Source of the DNA: a virus
Strand: one strand, 5' to 3'
Virus record (IMG/VR): IMGVR_UViG_3300036770_005691
Location: 1-38,915 of that record
Length of the DNA stretch: 38,915 nucleotides
The translations under genes and the position numbers were made by a program. Below are positions 1-7,057 of the stretch, piece by piece. The first letter of the stretch is position 1, and every line of letters starts with the position of its first letter. The notes under the pieces were generated by a model. It ran no database searches, was not told where the DNA came from, and saw only the letters and a program-made list of their open reading frames with translations.

Positions 1-149
1 GTTCGGTGCTCGGTGATTTTGCCGATCTTCGTGGCCTCGGTGACCAGCTTCGGCTTGGGCCCGGTCTTCTTCGCGGTCGGACCATTATGCCCACCGGGCG
101 GGCGGCCAACGGCTCGTTTCGGGGCCGTGATAAGTTCCATTGCAGACAT
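1..149 (-). CDS. Basic AT-hook-like protein, C-terminus outside window
   Basis: The gene runs off the left edge, so only its first 49 codons are visible. The start is ATG with AGGAGG four bases upstream; a second ATG three codons on would also work. The N-terminus carries a GRPPGG core followed by a Lys/Pro/Thr-rich stretch (roughly residues 15-35), like an AT-hook and compatible with DNA binding. It lies downstream of the ribonucleotide reductase operon terminator and behind its own possible promoter. Function is not recognised; DNA binding is inferred from the basic GRP motif only. Confidence 0.6.
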   Translation of the reverse strand, partial: MSAMELITAPKRAVGRPPGGHNGPTAKKTGPKPKLVTEATKIGKITEHR

Positions 150-181
150 AAAACCTCCTGATTCGGTTGTTGATATGCTCC

Positions 182-210
182 AACTACCGCTCCACCACTG
201 GGTATGTCAA
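182..210 (-). promoter_or_regulatory. Possible sigma70-type promoter for the left-edge gene
   Basis: TTGACA (205-210) is preceded by TTTTTGC, matching the TTTTCGC-TTGACA signature of the other phage promoters here. The -10 is weak: GTAGTT at 17 bp or TAGTTG at 18 bp. It sits between the terminator at 221-252 and the gene starting at 149. Confidence 0.5.
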
Positions 211-220
211 GCAAAAATAA

Positions 221-252
221 CGGTGATGGAAAGGTTAAAGTTTCCATCACCG
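221..252 (-). terminator. Intrinsic terminator of the nrd-grx operon
   Basis: A perfect 12-bp inverted repeat (221-232 with 241-252) encloses an 8-base loop. Read on the minus strand it is followed by TTATTTTTG. It lies 36 bp after the glutaredoxin stop codon. Confidence 0.85.
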
Positions 253-287
253 TCTAACAGGTTCAAAATGCAGGAGGTTGTTAACCT

Positions 288-557
288 TTAAGCGCTGTTT
301 TCCAACGCATTCCAGTCACGCGAAACCTCGGACCAGCCGCCGATTCGCTTGCCACTCGGCTCTTCCAGCGTGTGCTTTTCATCCGCCAGATAGAGTTGCG
401 GAACGGTGCGGACACCGGTCCGTTCGTAGAAAAGTTGTCGCTCCGAATCATCGGAAAGATCAACTTCCTCATAAGTCAAGCCGCGTTTCCGAAGCTCATT
501 TTTGAGGAGCGAGCAAAAGGGACATCCCTCCTTCGAGTAGACAACGATCCGGCTCAT
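288..557 (-). CDS. Glutaredoxin
   Basis: This 89-aa cytosolic thiol-disulfide oxidoreductase probably supplies electrons to the ribonucleotide reductase encoded just upstream. The redox motif CPFC is at residues 13-16, in the position and context of small phage and NrdH-like glutaredoxins. The TVPQLYL segment (about residues 51-57) is the cis-proline region, and GGWSE follows further on. Length is normal for the family. Its ATG overlaps the nrdB stop as ATGA, so translation is likely coupled. Glutaredoxin and NrdH-redoxin cannot be separated cleanly from sequence alone. Confidence 0.92.
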   Translation of the reverse strand: MSRIVVYSKEGCPFCSLLKNELRKRGLTYEEVDLSDDSERQLFYERTGVRTVPQLYLADEKHTLEEPSGKRIGGWSEVSRDWNALENSA

Positions 558-1591
558 GCCAAAGTTCCCTTCGATCCAAAATTAAGCGAATTTTTGATCC
601 GCTCGATGAAGCCCCACGGCTTGTCGTTCCAGCCGGTAACGCCGCCCTTCGAGTATTCGGTCGCCCGGCCCTCGAAGAAGTTGGTGTGTGTGTGAGCGGT
701 CATCATCTCGTCCAGCCAGTCCAGCGGGTTTTCTTTCTGCCGGTAGATCGGCTTGAGCCCCAACTGGATCATGCGGCGATCGGTGGTGTAGCGGATGTAG
801 GTCTTGGTATCCTCGGCGGTGATCCCTTCGATCGGACCTTCCGAGAACATCAGGTCGATGAAGCGGTCTTCGAGGACAACCATTTCCTTGGCGGTTTGCC
901 GGATCGCTGCTTTGAGTTCATCCGTCCAGACCTTCGGATGTTCTTTGATCAGCGTGTGGAAGAGTTTGATCATGCTATCGACATGATGCGACTCATCGCG
1001 CAGCGACCACTCGACGATCGTGGACATGCCCTTCATCAGGCCGCGACGCTTGAACGAGAGCAGCACCGCGAAGCTGGAGAAGAGTTGCATCCCCTCACCG
1101 AAGGCCGAGAAGACAGCGAGGTCCAGCGCGATGCGTTCGACCTTCGATCGCTTCGAGCCGTCCTTGTTCTCGGCGCGGTCGGCGAACATATATTCGTGCT
1201 TCTCCCGCATCTCGGCGAACTCGGCGAACATCTCATATTCCGCCTCGGGGAGACCGACCGTATCGATCAACTGCGAATAGGCGTCGATGTGATTGGCCTC
1301 GGCCGTGTTGAACGACGAGAGCATCATGCGAATCTCGGTCGGCTTGAACATCGGCTGATAGTTGTCGGTGTAGCCGTGGCTGATGTCCTCATCGCCCTTC
1401 GTGAAGAAGCGGAAGAGATGGGTCAGCAGGAAGCGTTCACGGTCGGTCAGCTTGACGCCCCAGTCGTGAACATCTTCCTGCAACGGAACCTCTTCGGGAA
1501 GCCAGTGAAGCTTCTGCATGATCTTGTAGGCCTCGTAGGCCCACGGATATTCAAACGGCTTGTAGGCCTTGCTCTTCTTAAACAGGGGCAT
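554..1591 (-). CDS. nrdB: Ribonucleotide reductase class I beta subunit
   Basis: The 345-aa protein houses the di-metal centre and tyrosyl radical needed to reduce ribonucleotides with NrdA. Metal-site residues are visible as E98, H101 (with Y105 placed exactly as the E. coli radical tyrosine, E-x2-H-x3-Y), E166, E200 and H203; the first acidic ligand is probably within D67-D69. The C-terminal tail (residues 325-345) would dock on the alpha subunit. The gene is third in the nrdA-unknown-nrdB-grx operon, and its stop overlaps the glutaredoxin start. The ATG at 1591 was chosen as the first in-frame start after the preceding gene. Confidence 0.95.
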   Translation of the reverse strand: MPLFKKSKAYKPFEYPWAYEAYKIMQKLHWLPEEVPLQEDVHDWGVKLTDRERFLLTHLFRFFTKGDEDISHGYTDNYQPMFKPTEIRMMLSSFNTAEANHIDAYSQLIDTVGLPEAEYEMFAEFAEMREKHEYMFADRAENKDGSKRSKVERIALDLAVFSAFGEGMQLFSSFAVLLSFKRRGLMKGMSTIVEWSLRDESHHVDSMIKLFHTLIKEHPKVWTDELKAAIRQTAKEMVVLEDRFIDLMFSEGPIEGITAEDTKTYIRYTTDRRMIQLGLKPIYRQKENPLDWLDEMMTAHTHTNFFEGRATEYSKGGVTGWNDKPWGFIERIKNSLNFGSKGTLA

Positions 1592-1600
1592 TGGGAAACC

Positions 1601-2008
1601 TTATGCGAGACGGGGATAGCGGGCGACGATGCGTTCCGGCCAGACAGCGGTGCGTCCGCCGACGTGGAAGCTGCCGTCTTCATTGACCTTGGAGACGCGG
1701 TAGCGGCCGGCCGGGACGATCGAGTCCTCGGCATATTCCAGATCGACGAAGTAGCCTACGATCGGCTTGAGGTCGGCGTTCCACTGCGGCGGCTGGGTGA
1801 TATACATCTCGAACTCACCGGTGGACTTCACCTCGCCGGTGTAGATGCAGCGGCCGACAAGCGAGCCGTCATCCTTGACCGACGAGACACGAATCCATTC
1901 GATGCGATGACCGTAAGGACTCTCGTCCTCGTTATACTGGCTCGGATCGAGAGCGTAGGGGACGATGAAGCCGACGACGCGGCCTTCCAGTTTATCCTTC
2001 ACAAGCAA
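1601..2008 (-). CDS. Unknown protein between nrdA and nrdB
   Basis: This protein of about 135 aa, of mixed alpha/beta composition, is not recognised. It begins inside the last codons of nrdA. The start is either TTG at 2008 (AGGAG four bases upstream) or GTG at 2002 (AGGAG ten bases upstream); no ATG is available. It is rich in aromatic residues and short acidic turns, with no cysteine pair, membrane segment or signal peptide. Position inside the RNR operon suggests co-expression with dNTP synthesis; a direct role in RNR regulation would be a guess. Confidence 0.8.
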   Translation of the reverse strand: MLVKDKLEGRVVGFIVPYALDPSQYNEDESPYGHRIEWIRVSSVKDDGSLVGRCIYTGEVKSTGEFEMYITQPPQWNADLKPIVGYFVDLEYAEDSIVPAGRYRVSKVNEDGSFHVGGRTAVWPERIVARYPRLA

Positions 2009-3758
2009 GGCACTCCTGTGGTTCGGGAGCGACGAGTTCCATCTGCTCCACTTTGGTGTTCATGTTCTCGGCCTTCTGCAAGGTCTTCGAGCGGACGTAA
2101 TACATCGACTTCGATCCGCCCGCCCAAGCGAGGAAGTGGAGTTCGAGGAAATATTCGGCGTCCACATTCGACGGCACCGAGATGTTCAGGCTGATCCCCT
2201 GATCGACGTGCGGCGTGCGATCGTTGTTCAGTTGGATCGTGGCACGCTGATCGGTCTCGAAGGCGGTCAGGAAGACCTTCTTCTCGTCGTCGGACAGGAA
2301 GCTGAGATGCTGGACCGAACCGTCGTTGGCGAGGATGTCCTTCCACACCTTGTCGGTGTTCTTGCCCTTGGCTTCGAGCAGGCGTTCGAGCGCTGGATTG
2401 CGGACCTTATGCGAGCCCGAGAGCGTTTTGTGGATGAAGATGTTTTCGGGGAACTGCTCGATCGACGGCGAGATCGGGCCGCATGGAACGAAGATCGACG
2501 AGGAGGCGTTCGGAGCGACAGCCATGCGGTGGGCGAACCGGTGACCAGTGCCTTCCATGTCCGGCGCTTCGCCGCGCTCTGCGCCAAGCTTGAGCGACGC
2601 GGCGGTGGTCTTCTTCGCAAGGCTCTCGAAGATCATCACGTTGTAGGCGCGAGCGAGATCACTGTCCCACGCGATCATGCGATCTTGGAAGAAGGTCTGG
2701 AGGCCCATCGCCCCGAGACCGACCGAGCGTTCGGCCTTCGCCGAATTGACAGCGCGCCACAGTTCGGGCGGCGCACGGCGGATGAAGTCTTCGAGGCAGT
2801 TGTCGAGCATCCGCATCAGGTCTTCGATGAAGAGCGGATCATCCTTCCACTCATCATGTGCCGCGACGTTCACCGACGACAGGCAGCAGACCGCCGTGCG
2901 ATCGGGCGCGGTCGGCAGCATGATCTCCGTGCAGAGATTCGAGTGGTTGATCTTGAGGCCTTTGCGCTTCAACGGCTCGGGCAGCGCTCGGTTCGCCGTA
3001 TCGGAGAACAGGATGAAAGGCTCACCGGTCTGGTGGCGCGTCTCGACGATCTTCCGCATCAGCGCACGCGCCGAGACGGTCTTCTTCACTTCGCCGGTCT
3101 TCGGGCTGACCAGATTCCAGTCGGCGTCATTCAGACACGCCATCATGAACTCGTCGGTCAGGTTGACCGCGTGATGGAGATTCAGCGCCTTGCGGTTGGC
3201 GTCGCCGCCCGAGGGCTTGCGGATTTGAAGGAACTCGTCGATCTCGGGATGCGAGATGTCGAGATAGGCGGCGTAGCTGCCGCGCCGCGTCTTGCCCTGC
3301 GAGAAGGCCAGCATGTAGCGGTCGAGAACGCAGACGAACGGAATACCGCCCGACGATGCCGAGCCCTTGGAGGTGCCCTCTGGTCCACGCACGCCGATGT
3401 AGCCGCCGACGCCACCACCGAGACTGGAGAGCCACGAGGTCTCCTTGTAATGCTCGTTGATGCCTTCGCGGCTGTCGTCCATGTAATTGAGGAAGCACGA
3501 GATCGGCAGACCTCGGGTGGTGCCGCCGTTCGACAGCAGCGGCGTCGCGAACATGAACCAGCCCTTCGAGGCATAATCATAGAGACGCTGAGCGTGCGCC
3601 GCATCATCCGCAAAGGCGGCGGCGGCGCGGGCAAAGGCATGTTGCGGACTGGTCTCTCCCTCGATCATGTAACGGTCTTGGAGGGTTTCGATTGCGTGGA
3701 CGGACAGCAAAGCGTCGCGCCCGAGATCGATCACGATCTCGTTCGGAGAGACTGGCAT
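1992..3758 (-). CDS. nrdA: Ribonucleotide reductase class I alpha subunit
   Basis: This 588-aa catalytic subunit reduces ribonucleoside diphosphates to dNDPs. The catalytic N-x-C-x-E set is N274, C276, E278. The redox pair is C88 and a cysteine in C291-C292. The double tyrosine for radical transfer lies in an SMYYVRSKT segment near the C-terminus, and the reducible tail ends CxxC (C583, C586). Compared with E. coli NrdA it is short at the N-terminus and has no recognisable ATP-cone, so dATP overall-activity inhibition is probably absent. The ATG at 3758 has no strong ribosome site, so the start is the least certain part. First gene of the operon, behind a promoter at 3803-3831. Confidence 0.95.
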   Translation of the reverse strand: MPVSPNEIVIDLGRDALLSVHAIETLQDRYMIEGETSPQHAFARAAAAFADDAAHAQRLYDYASKGWFMFATPLLSNGGTTRGLPISCFLNYMDDSREGINEHYKETSWLSSLGGGVGGYIGVRGPEGTSKGSASSGGIPFVCVLDRYMLAFSQGKTRRGSYAAYLDISHPEIDEFLQIRKPSGGDANRKALNLHHAVNLTDEFMMACLNDADWNLVSPKTGEVKKTVSARALMRKIVETRHQTGEPFILFSDTANRALPEPLKRKGLKINHSNLCTEIMLPTAPDRTAVCCLSSVNVAAHDEWKDDPLFIEDLMRMLDNCLEDFIRRAPPELWRAVNSAKAERSVGLGAMGLQTFFQDRMIAWDSDLARAYNVMIFESLAKKTTAASLKLGAERGEAPDMEGTGHRFAHRMAVAPNASSSIFVPCGPISPSIEQFPENIFIHKTLSGSHKVRNPALERLLEAKGKNTDKVWKDILANDGSVQHLSFLSDDEKKVFLTAFETDQRATIQLNNDRTPHVDQGISLNISVPSNVDAEYFLELHFLAWAGGSKSMYYVRSKTLQKAENMNTKVEQMELVAPEPQECLACEG

Positions 3759-3802
3759 AGGGATGTGGATTCCGTAACTGGAGGAGAGAAAAACGGCCGT
3801 CC

Positions 3803-3831
3803 AGTATATACAAGTGGCAGGTCTAAAGCAA
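3803..3831 (-). promoter_or_regulatory. Promoter of the nrdA-nrdB-grx operon
   Basis: TTGCTT (3826-3831), a 17-bp spacer and TATACT (3803-3808) precede nrdA. Just upstream (about 3850-3885) is an array of TTGACG/TGTCAAG elements in both orientations that resemble the TTGACA motif of the other promoters and could be regulatory. Confidence 0.55.
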
Positions 3832-3878
3832 TGGAATAATTTGCTGGAACGTCAAATATTCCGCTTGACATAGAAACG

Positions 3879-4478
3879 TCAAACGACGGTCGAGATGGCC
3901 TCCGCAACGGAGAAACGCGGCAGGGCGAGACCGGTGCCGTAGACCCATTCACCATGTTCCGGGGTCGAGCGGATTCCGTAGGAACCGATCTCGATTCCGC
4001 CGAGCATCAGGTCCGCACCTTCTTCCGTCTTCACGCTCACGATCCGGGCGCTGTCGCCGAGCAGGATCGACATCACTTCCTCGGCGTCCGACATGACCCG
4101 CGTCCATTCGGCCTCTCGCGAATTGACGAAAAGCTCCAGCTTCATAAAGCCGGTCTGGTAGAACAGATTGGTCACCGGCTCGTGGCGGAAACAGGGCGTG
4201 ATGCCGCAGTAAGCGCCGGCCGGGAGATTCATCGAGAGGAAGCCTTGCTCGGCCGAACCAACGAGGCCGCCCACCGAGCGGTAATGCGTCTGCGCCATGT
4301 CATCATCGTCGTCCAGATGCAGGACGGCTTCGATGAACGGAATCGGCATCGGAAGCGTGGCGCGGATGTCCTTCTTGGGAACGAGCCACGGCACCTCGAC
4401 ATATTTGTAGCCGCGAGCCTCATAATCGCCCAGCGCTTCGCCGAGGATACGATAGTCAATCTTGGGCGTCATCATCAT
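3879..4478 (-). CDS. Truncated class II aminoacyl-tRNA-synthetase-like protein
   Basis: The 199-aa protein resembles the catalytic core of SerRS-like class II synthetases. A GSAEQG segment (about residues 74-79) precedes a motif-2-like block, CFRHE at about 96-100 followed by a GFMKLELF strand, and a motif-3-like block GTGLALPRF near residues 182-190, whose arginine would contact ATP. There is no anticodon-binding or tRNA-binding domain, and the length is under half a normal SerRS. Start is one of three consecutive ATGs behind GGAGGGAG (4478 used). It may be an amino-acid-activating enzyme (compare amino acid:carrier-protein ligases) rather than a synthetase. The family call is by motif only. 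Confidence 0.7.
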   Translation of the reverse strand: MMMTPKIDYRILGEALGDYEARGYKYVEVPWLVPKKDIRATLPMPIPFIEAVLHLDDDDDMAQTHYRSVGGLVGSAEQGFLSMNLPAGAYCGITPCFRHEPVTNLFYQTGFMKLELFVNSREAEWTRVMSDAEEVMSILLGDSARIVSVKTEEGADLMLGGIEIGSYGIRSTPEHGEWVYGTGLALPRFSVAEAISTVV

Positions 4479-4662
4479 CTTCTCCCTCCACCCAGTAACG
4501 GGCGTCCTCGCAGGTGATGCAATCACCGCTGTCGGTGTCCATGTGGTCTTCGGGCCAGATGTTCCCGCACAGCGGGCACTCAGCCATGCCGGAGCCTAGT
4601 AGGTCTTCCAGATCATCCCACCCGCTGCTACCATCGAGCCAGCCATCGTCGAAATCACGCAT
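4456..4662 (-). CDS. Acidic zinc-ribbon protein
   Basis: The 68-aa protein has two CxxC knuckles (C29/C32 and C48/C51), consistent with one structural zinc. The N-terminus is rich in Asp, Gly and Trp, and the C-terminus ends in a run of acidic residues. It overlaps the gene upstream by 8 bp and the synthetase-like gene downstream by about 23 bp, so the three are likely translated from one message. A nucleic-acid or protein-adaptor role is plausible; function unknown. Confidence 0.75.
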   Translation of the reverse strand: MRDFDDGWLDGSSGWDDLEDLLGSGMAECPLCGNIWPEDHMDTDSGDCITCEDARYWVEGEDDDDAQD

Positions 4663-4909
4663 CGCGAAGAGCCTTCGCGAGCGTATCGACGAACTTCTGA
4701 TTCCGATAGTGGACCGCTTCCGTGATGAAATTGTCCCACGCTTCGGCGGACATTTCGAGCGACACGACTTCCGCGCTCGCGGCGTCACTCCGGGCCCGGA
4801 TCGAAAGGCGGACGTTCCCGCTCTCCAGTTCGTAGGCGTTGATGAAGCCAACGAGGATGCCCGGCGCTTGCGGCGTCGGATCGGTGTGAGCGGCGATGCA
4901 CTGGTTCAT
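4655..4909 (-). CDS. Unknown small protein
   Basis: This 84-aa protein contains an Ile/Arg/Val-rich beta-like middle (SGNVRLSIRARS, about residues 30-41) and a helical C-terminus. No known motif is seen. Its ATG overlaps the stop of the MazG-like gene as ATGA, so its start is well supported by context. Confidence 0.75.
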   Translation of the reverse strand: MNQCIAAHTDPTPQAPGILVGFINAYELESGNVRLSIRARSDAASAEVVSLEMSAEAWDNFITEAVHYRNQKFVDTLAKALRDA

Positions 4910-5175
4910 TCCTTGGACTCCCGATGGCCGGATTCAAAGACACGCTTGGTGACCTCGGCCATCTTGTCGAGATCGGCGAGCGTGATGGAAGGATGGTGTT
5001 TGGCGAGCCAGCCCTTGATTGCTCCGACCAGATCGGACAGTTCGATCAGCGCCATGAGCGCCACGCCCTGATCCAGAGCGTCAGCGAACTCGTCCACCTC
5101 CTCGAAAATTTTCGAGTCCTCGCCGAAGACGCCGCGATTGATCTTCGCGAGATGATAACCAACGGCCTCAGTCAA
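4906..5175 (-). CDS. MazG-like nucleotide pyrophosphohydrolase, short form
   Basis: The protein has the all-alpha MazG signature: an FEEVDEF helix (E-E-x2-E) followed by IELSD (E-x2-D) about 20 residues on, which together bind Mg and the NTP phosphates. From the TTG at 5175, which has GGAG eight bases upstream and overlaps the preceding stop by 8 bp, it is 89 aa. A GTG at 5211 would give 101 aa but would overlap the upstream small gene by 44 bp. It probably hydrolyses non-canonical or excess (d)NTPs; substrate unknown. This is the first of three MazG-type genes in the window. Confidence 0.72.
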   Translation of the reverse strand: MTEAVGYHLAKINRGVFGEDSKIFEEVDEFADALDQGVALMALIELSDLVGAIKGWLAKHHPSITLADLDKMAEVTKRVFESGHRESKE

Positions 5176-5308
5176 GGACGGCACTCCAAAAAGCGTAACC
5201 CACCAGCCCACATCCGGCGAGGCTGATCATGACAGCAGCGGCACACCCCCAGAATACAGGACGACTGTAGCGAAGGAGCAGGTCGATCTTGTGAACCGGG
5301 GAGGTCAC
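5168..5308 (-). CDS. Small single-pass membrane protein
   Basis: This 46-aa frame starts with GTG, overlapping the stop of the upstream gene as GTGA, and ends just inside the MazG-like gene. After a short polar N-terminus it has about 28 mostly hydrophobic residues (FWGCAAAVMISLAGCGL region), a clear transmembrane helix. No family is recognised. Evidence is the membrane segment plus tight overlaps at both ends; it is below usual gene-calling length. Confidence 0.5.
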   Translation of the reverse strand: MTSPVHKIDLLLRYSRPVFWGCAAAVMISLAGCGLVGYAFWSAVLD

Positions 5309-5481
5309 GAACGACCACCCCGGTTCTTGAATGCGCGCCGCTCGTGGGCGATCGCATGACGACGCTGTTTGCGGTTCATGCCGCGATAGCGTGGATCGGC
5401 CAACTCGTTCGCGGTGAGGGGACCGCCGCTCGTGTCGTCCGGATCGTCGATGATGACTTGGGTGGTGGATTTGCTCTGCAT
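5305..5481 (-). CDS. Small basic-tailed unknown protein
   Basis: The 58-aa frame begins at an ATG 15 bases downstream of a good promoter -10 and is the first gene of its operon. The N-terminal half is acidic, the C-terminal half strongly basic with several Arg-Arg pairs and a DPRYRGMNRKQRR-like segment. There is no strong ribosome site. The GTGA overlap with the next frame supports it being translated. Function unknown. Confidence 0.55.
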   Translation of the reverse strand: MQSKSTTQVIIDDPDDTSGGPLTANELADPRYRGMNRKQRRHAIAHERRAFKNRGGRS

Positions 5482-5495
5482 ATTAAACTCGCGAC

Positions 5496-5524
5496 TGCAT
5501 AGCCAAAATGTCGGTCGATGTCAA
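5496..5524 (-). promoter_or_regulatory. Promoter of the operon 5481-3879
   Basis: TTGACA (5519-5524), a 17-bp spacer containing CCGACATTTTGGC, then TATGCA (5496-5501). The spacer carries the conserved phage promoter element. It starts 12 bp after the stop of the previous operon. Confidence 0.75.
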
Positions 5525-5535
5525 ATAAAAAGACA

Positions 5536-5766
5536 TCAGGCGATGATGCGGAAAACCTCGCAGGCTCGGTAGCCGCTCTCCATGGCAGCGGCGAGTTCAT
5601 CGACCTCGCACGCAATGTCCAGATTGAAGATGACACCATCGGAGGCTTGCACGCACACTCGGGTGCGTGCAGCGCCTTGCTCGCGGGGCATCTGGGTCAT
5701 GGAAATAACCCGGTCAGCCGGTGCGTAGACGACACCATCCAGCGTATCGAAACGGAGAAGGTGCAT
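5536..5766 (-). CDS. Unknown small protein, last gene of its operon
   Basis: This 76-aa protein starts at an ATG that overlaps the stop of the upstream membrane protein as TGATG. It has a beta-rich middle (RVCVQASDGVIFNLD region) that could be a small barrel, and an acidic helix near the C-terminus. No family recognised. A longer in-frame extension to 5970 exists but lies across the two upstream genes and has the wrong composition. Confidence 0.7.
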   Translation of the reverse strand: MHLLRFDTLDGVVYAPADRVISMTQMPREQGAARTRVCVQASDGVIFNLDIACEVDELAAAMESGYRACEVFRIIA

Positions 5767-5915
5767 CAGAAGGGCGACCACCCGAAGACGAACTTGCACA
5801 GGGCGAGAATGATCAGACCCCAGAAGCCGAGGATGCCGAGGATGTAGAGACAGCCCAGCCCGAAGACGCCACCGACGAAGGCACCAGTGCCCACGGTTTC
5901 GAGACGGCGGCTCAT
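5766..5915 (-). CDS. Small hydrophobic membrane protein
   Basis: The 49-aa frame has a polar start (SRRLETV) then about 30 hydrophobic, Gly-rich residues (12-40) that would span the membrane once as a long helix or hairpin. Its ATG overlaps the MazG stop as ATGA and its stop overlaps the next ATG as TGATG, strongly supporting translation. Function unknown; holin-like size, but nothing else points to lysis here. Confidence 0.6.
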   Translation of the reverse strand: MSRRLETVGTGAFVGGVFGLGCLYILGILGFWGLIILALCKFVFGWSPF

Positions 5916-6493
5916 GCGGCTTCTCCCTGCTTGTCGGCCCGGTCCTGTGCGGCCTGATCGCTGTAGCCATCCTTGTAGCGAGCGTTGGGCCCTTCGGCGA
6001 GCTTGTAGATGTTGCCGGCGATCGTCTGGTCGTAGGTGATGTTCGCCGCCATGCGGAGCGATTCCATTCCGGCTTCGATCTCGGACAGCGCCTTCACGAA
6101 AGCGCTCTTCTCGATCGCCTTCTGGTAGACGACGGCCTTCTTGACCAGATCGAGGAACTTGCCTCCGGCAATGGCGAGGACGACGGCCGAGACCATGACC
6201 GACGCGCCGGTTTTGACGAAGCCGGGCGAAGTGTCGGCGCGGCTGAGGCCGATGTTCTGGCGGGCCTGTTCGATATAGAACTCCATGTCACCGAGTTCTT
6301 CGATCATGTTTTCGCGGTCGAGCGGATTGCTCTTCGACGCGGCAGCAGCCGCTTCCAGAATCTCGCTCGTCTCACCCGCCACCCCGGTGGCTGCGTGCCA
6401 CAGGTCGGCCGTCACGGCGGTCAGTTCCTTGGCGATCGTTTCGCCGGGCTTGGCCAGCGCCTTGACCATAACGGGGTGGGTTACTTTTGACAT
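5912..6493 (-). CDS. MazG-type nucleotide pyrophosphohydrolase
   Basis: The 193-aa protein has GETSEILE (E41, E44) and EELGD (E65/E66, D69), the metal-binding pattern of MazG/dUTPase-like all-alpha NTP pyrophosphatases, plus a C-terminal half (FLDLVKKAVVY, RYKDGYSD) that looks like the second MazG lobe common in phage enzymes. It cleaves (d)NTPs to (d)NMP and pyrophosphate, or possibly alarmones. The start ATG has AAGGAG seven bases upstream. It lies in the same operon as dNMP kinase. Substrate cannot be read from sequence. Confidence 0.85.
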   Translation of the reverse strand: MSKVTHPVMVKALAKPGETIAKELTAVTADLWHAATGVAGETSEILEAAAAASKSNPLDRENMIEELGDMEFYIEQARQNIGLSRADTSPGFVKTGASVMVSAVVLAIAGGKFLDLVKKAVVYQKAIEKSAFVKALSEIEAGMESLRMAANITYDQTIAGNIYKLAEGPNARYKDGYSDQAAQDRADKQGEAA

Positions 6494-6502
6494 ATATTCT
6501 CC

Positions 6503-7003
6503 TTAGGCGGCCCGAGCGTCGTCGGGCGCAAATGCAAGGTTGGCGATGTGGCGGCCTGATCGCTCGGCGACGAACTCGTCAGCGAACTTCCAACAGGCCA
6601 GTTGGAACTCTGCGGAGGAGATAAGATTCCGCATATAAGTGCCGACGATCTGGGCGATCGACGGAAGATGCTCACCCTTGGGATCACCCCCGTGGTAGTT
6701 GATGTTGGCATCGAAGCGGCCGGTGTTCACATCGACATCTTCCAAAGTCAGGATCACGGTCGCCGGATCGAACGGTGCCGGAAAGCACCCCTTCTCATTC
6801 ATGGCTGCGATCAGTTCCCGGCCATAGTCAGCAACACCGGTCGTAAACTCCGGAGTGTTCACCAACGAATGCAGGTAATAGCCAACAAAATAGGCGGCAG
6901 TTGCGTGGCCTTGTCCGAGTTCTTCGCCCGTGGCGTTGAAATCCACCTTGAAGGTGTCCTCAGCAATGCTGAGGTCGGAAACGGTGATCATTACAGTGGC
7001 CAT
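6503..7003 (-). CDS. Unknown conserved-looking protein
   Basis: A 166-aa soluble protein between dNMP kinase and MazG, with AAGGAG upstream of its ATG. It has alternating acidic beta strands (VDFNATG, ILTLEDVDV) and helices with aromatic residues (YFVGYYLHSL; an equivalent YMRNLISSAEF motif recurs in the C-terminal half), suggesting an internal duplication of a helix pattern. No catalytic motif is visible. A role in nucleotide metabolism is only implied by its neighbours. Confidence 0.75.
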   Translation of the reverse strand: MATVMITVSDLSIAEDTFKVDFNATGEELGQGHATAAYFVGYYLHSLVNTPEFTTGVADYGRELIAAMNEKGCFPAPFDPATVILTLEDVDVNTGRFDANINYHGGDPKGEHLPSIAQIVGTYMRNLISSAEFQLACWKFADEFVAERSGRHIANLAFAPDDARAA

Positions 7004-7041
7004 GATTGCTCCTTACGCACGGCGCGTTTATCCCTCTCCGG

Positions 7042-7057
7042 AGGGACACCTGTCCCT
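7042..7057 (-). other. Stem-loop at dNMP kinase stop codon
   Basis: AGGGACA (7042-7048) pairs perfectly with TGTCCCT (7051-7057) around a 2-base loop, followed by further Gly-codon-like GC sequence but no U-run. It may be an mRNA stability or processing element rather than a terminator. Confidence 0.4.

Noticed and set aside
1965-3839. Plus-strand ORF (624 codons) opposite nrdA
   Set aside because: It has no ribosome site or motifs; nrdA on the minus strand is unambiguous.
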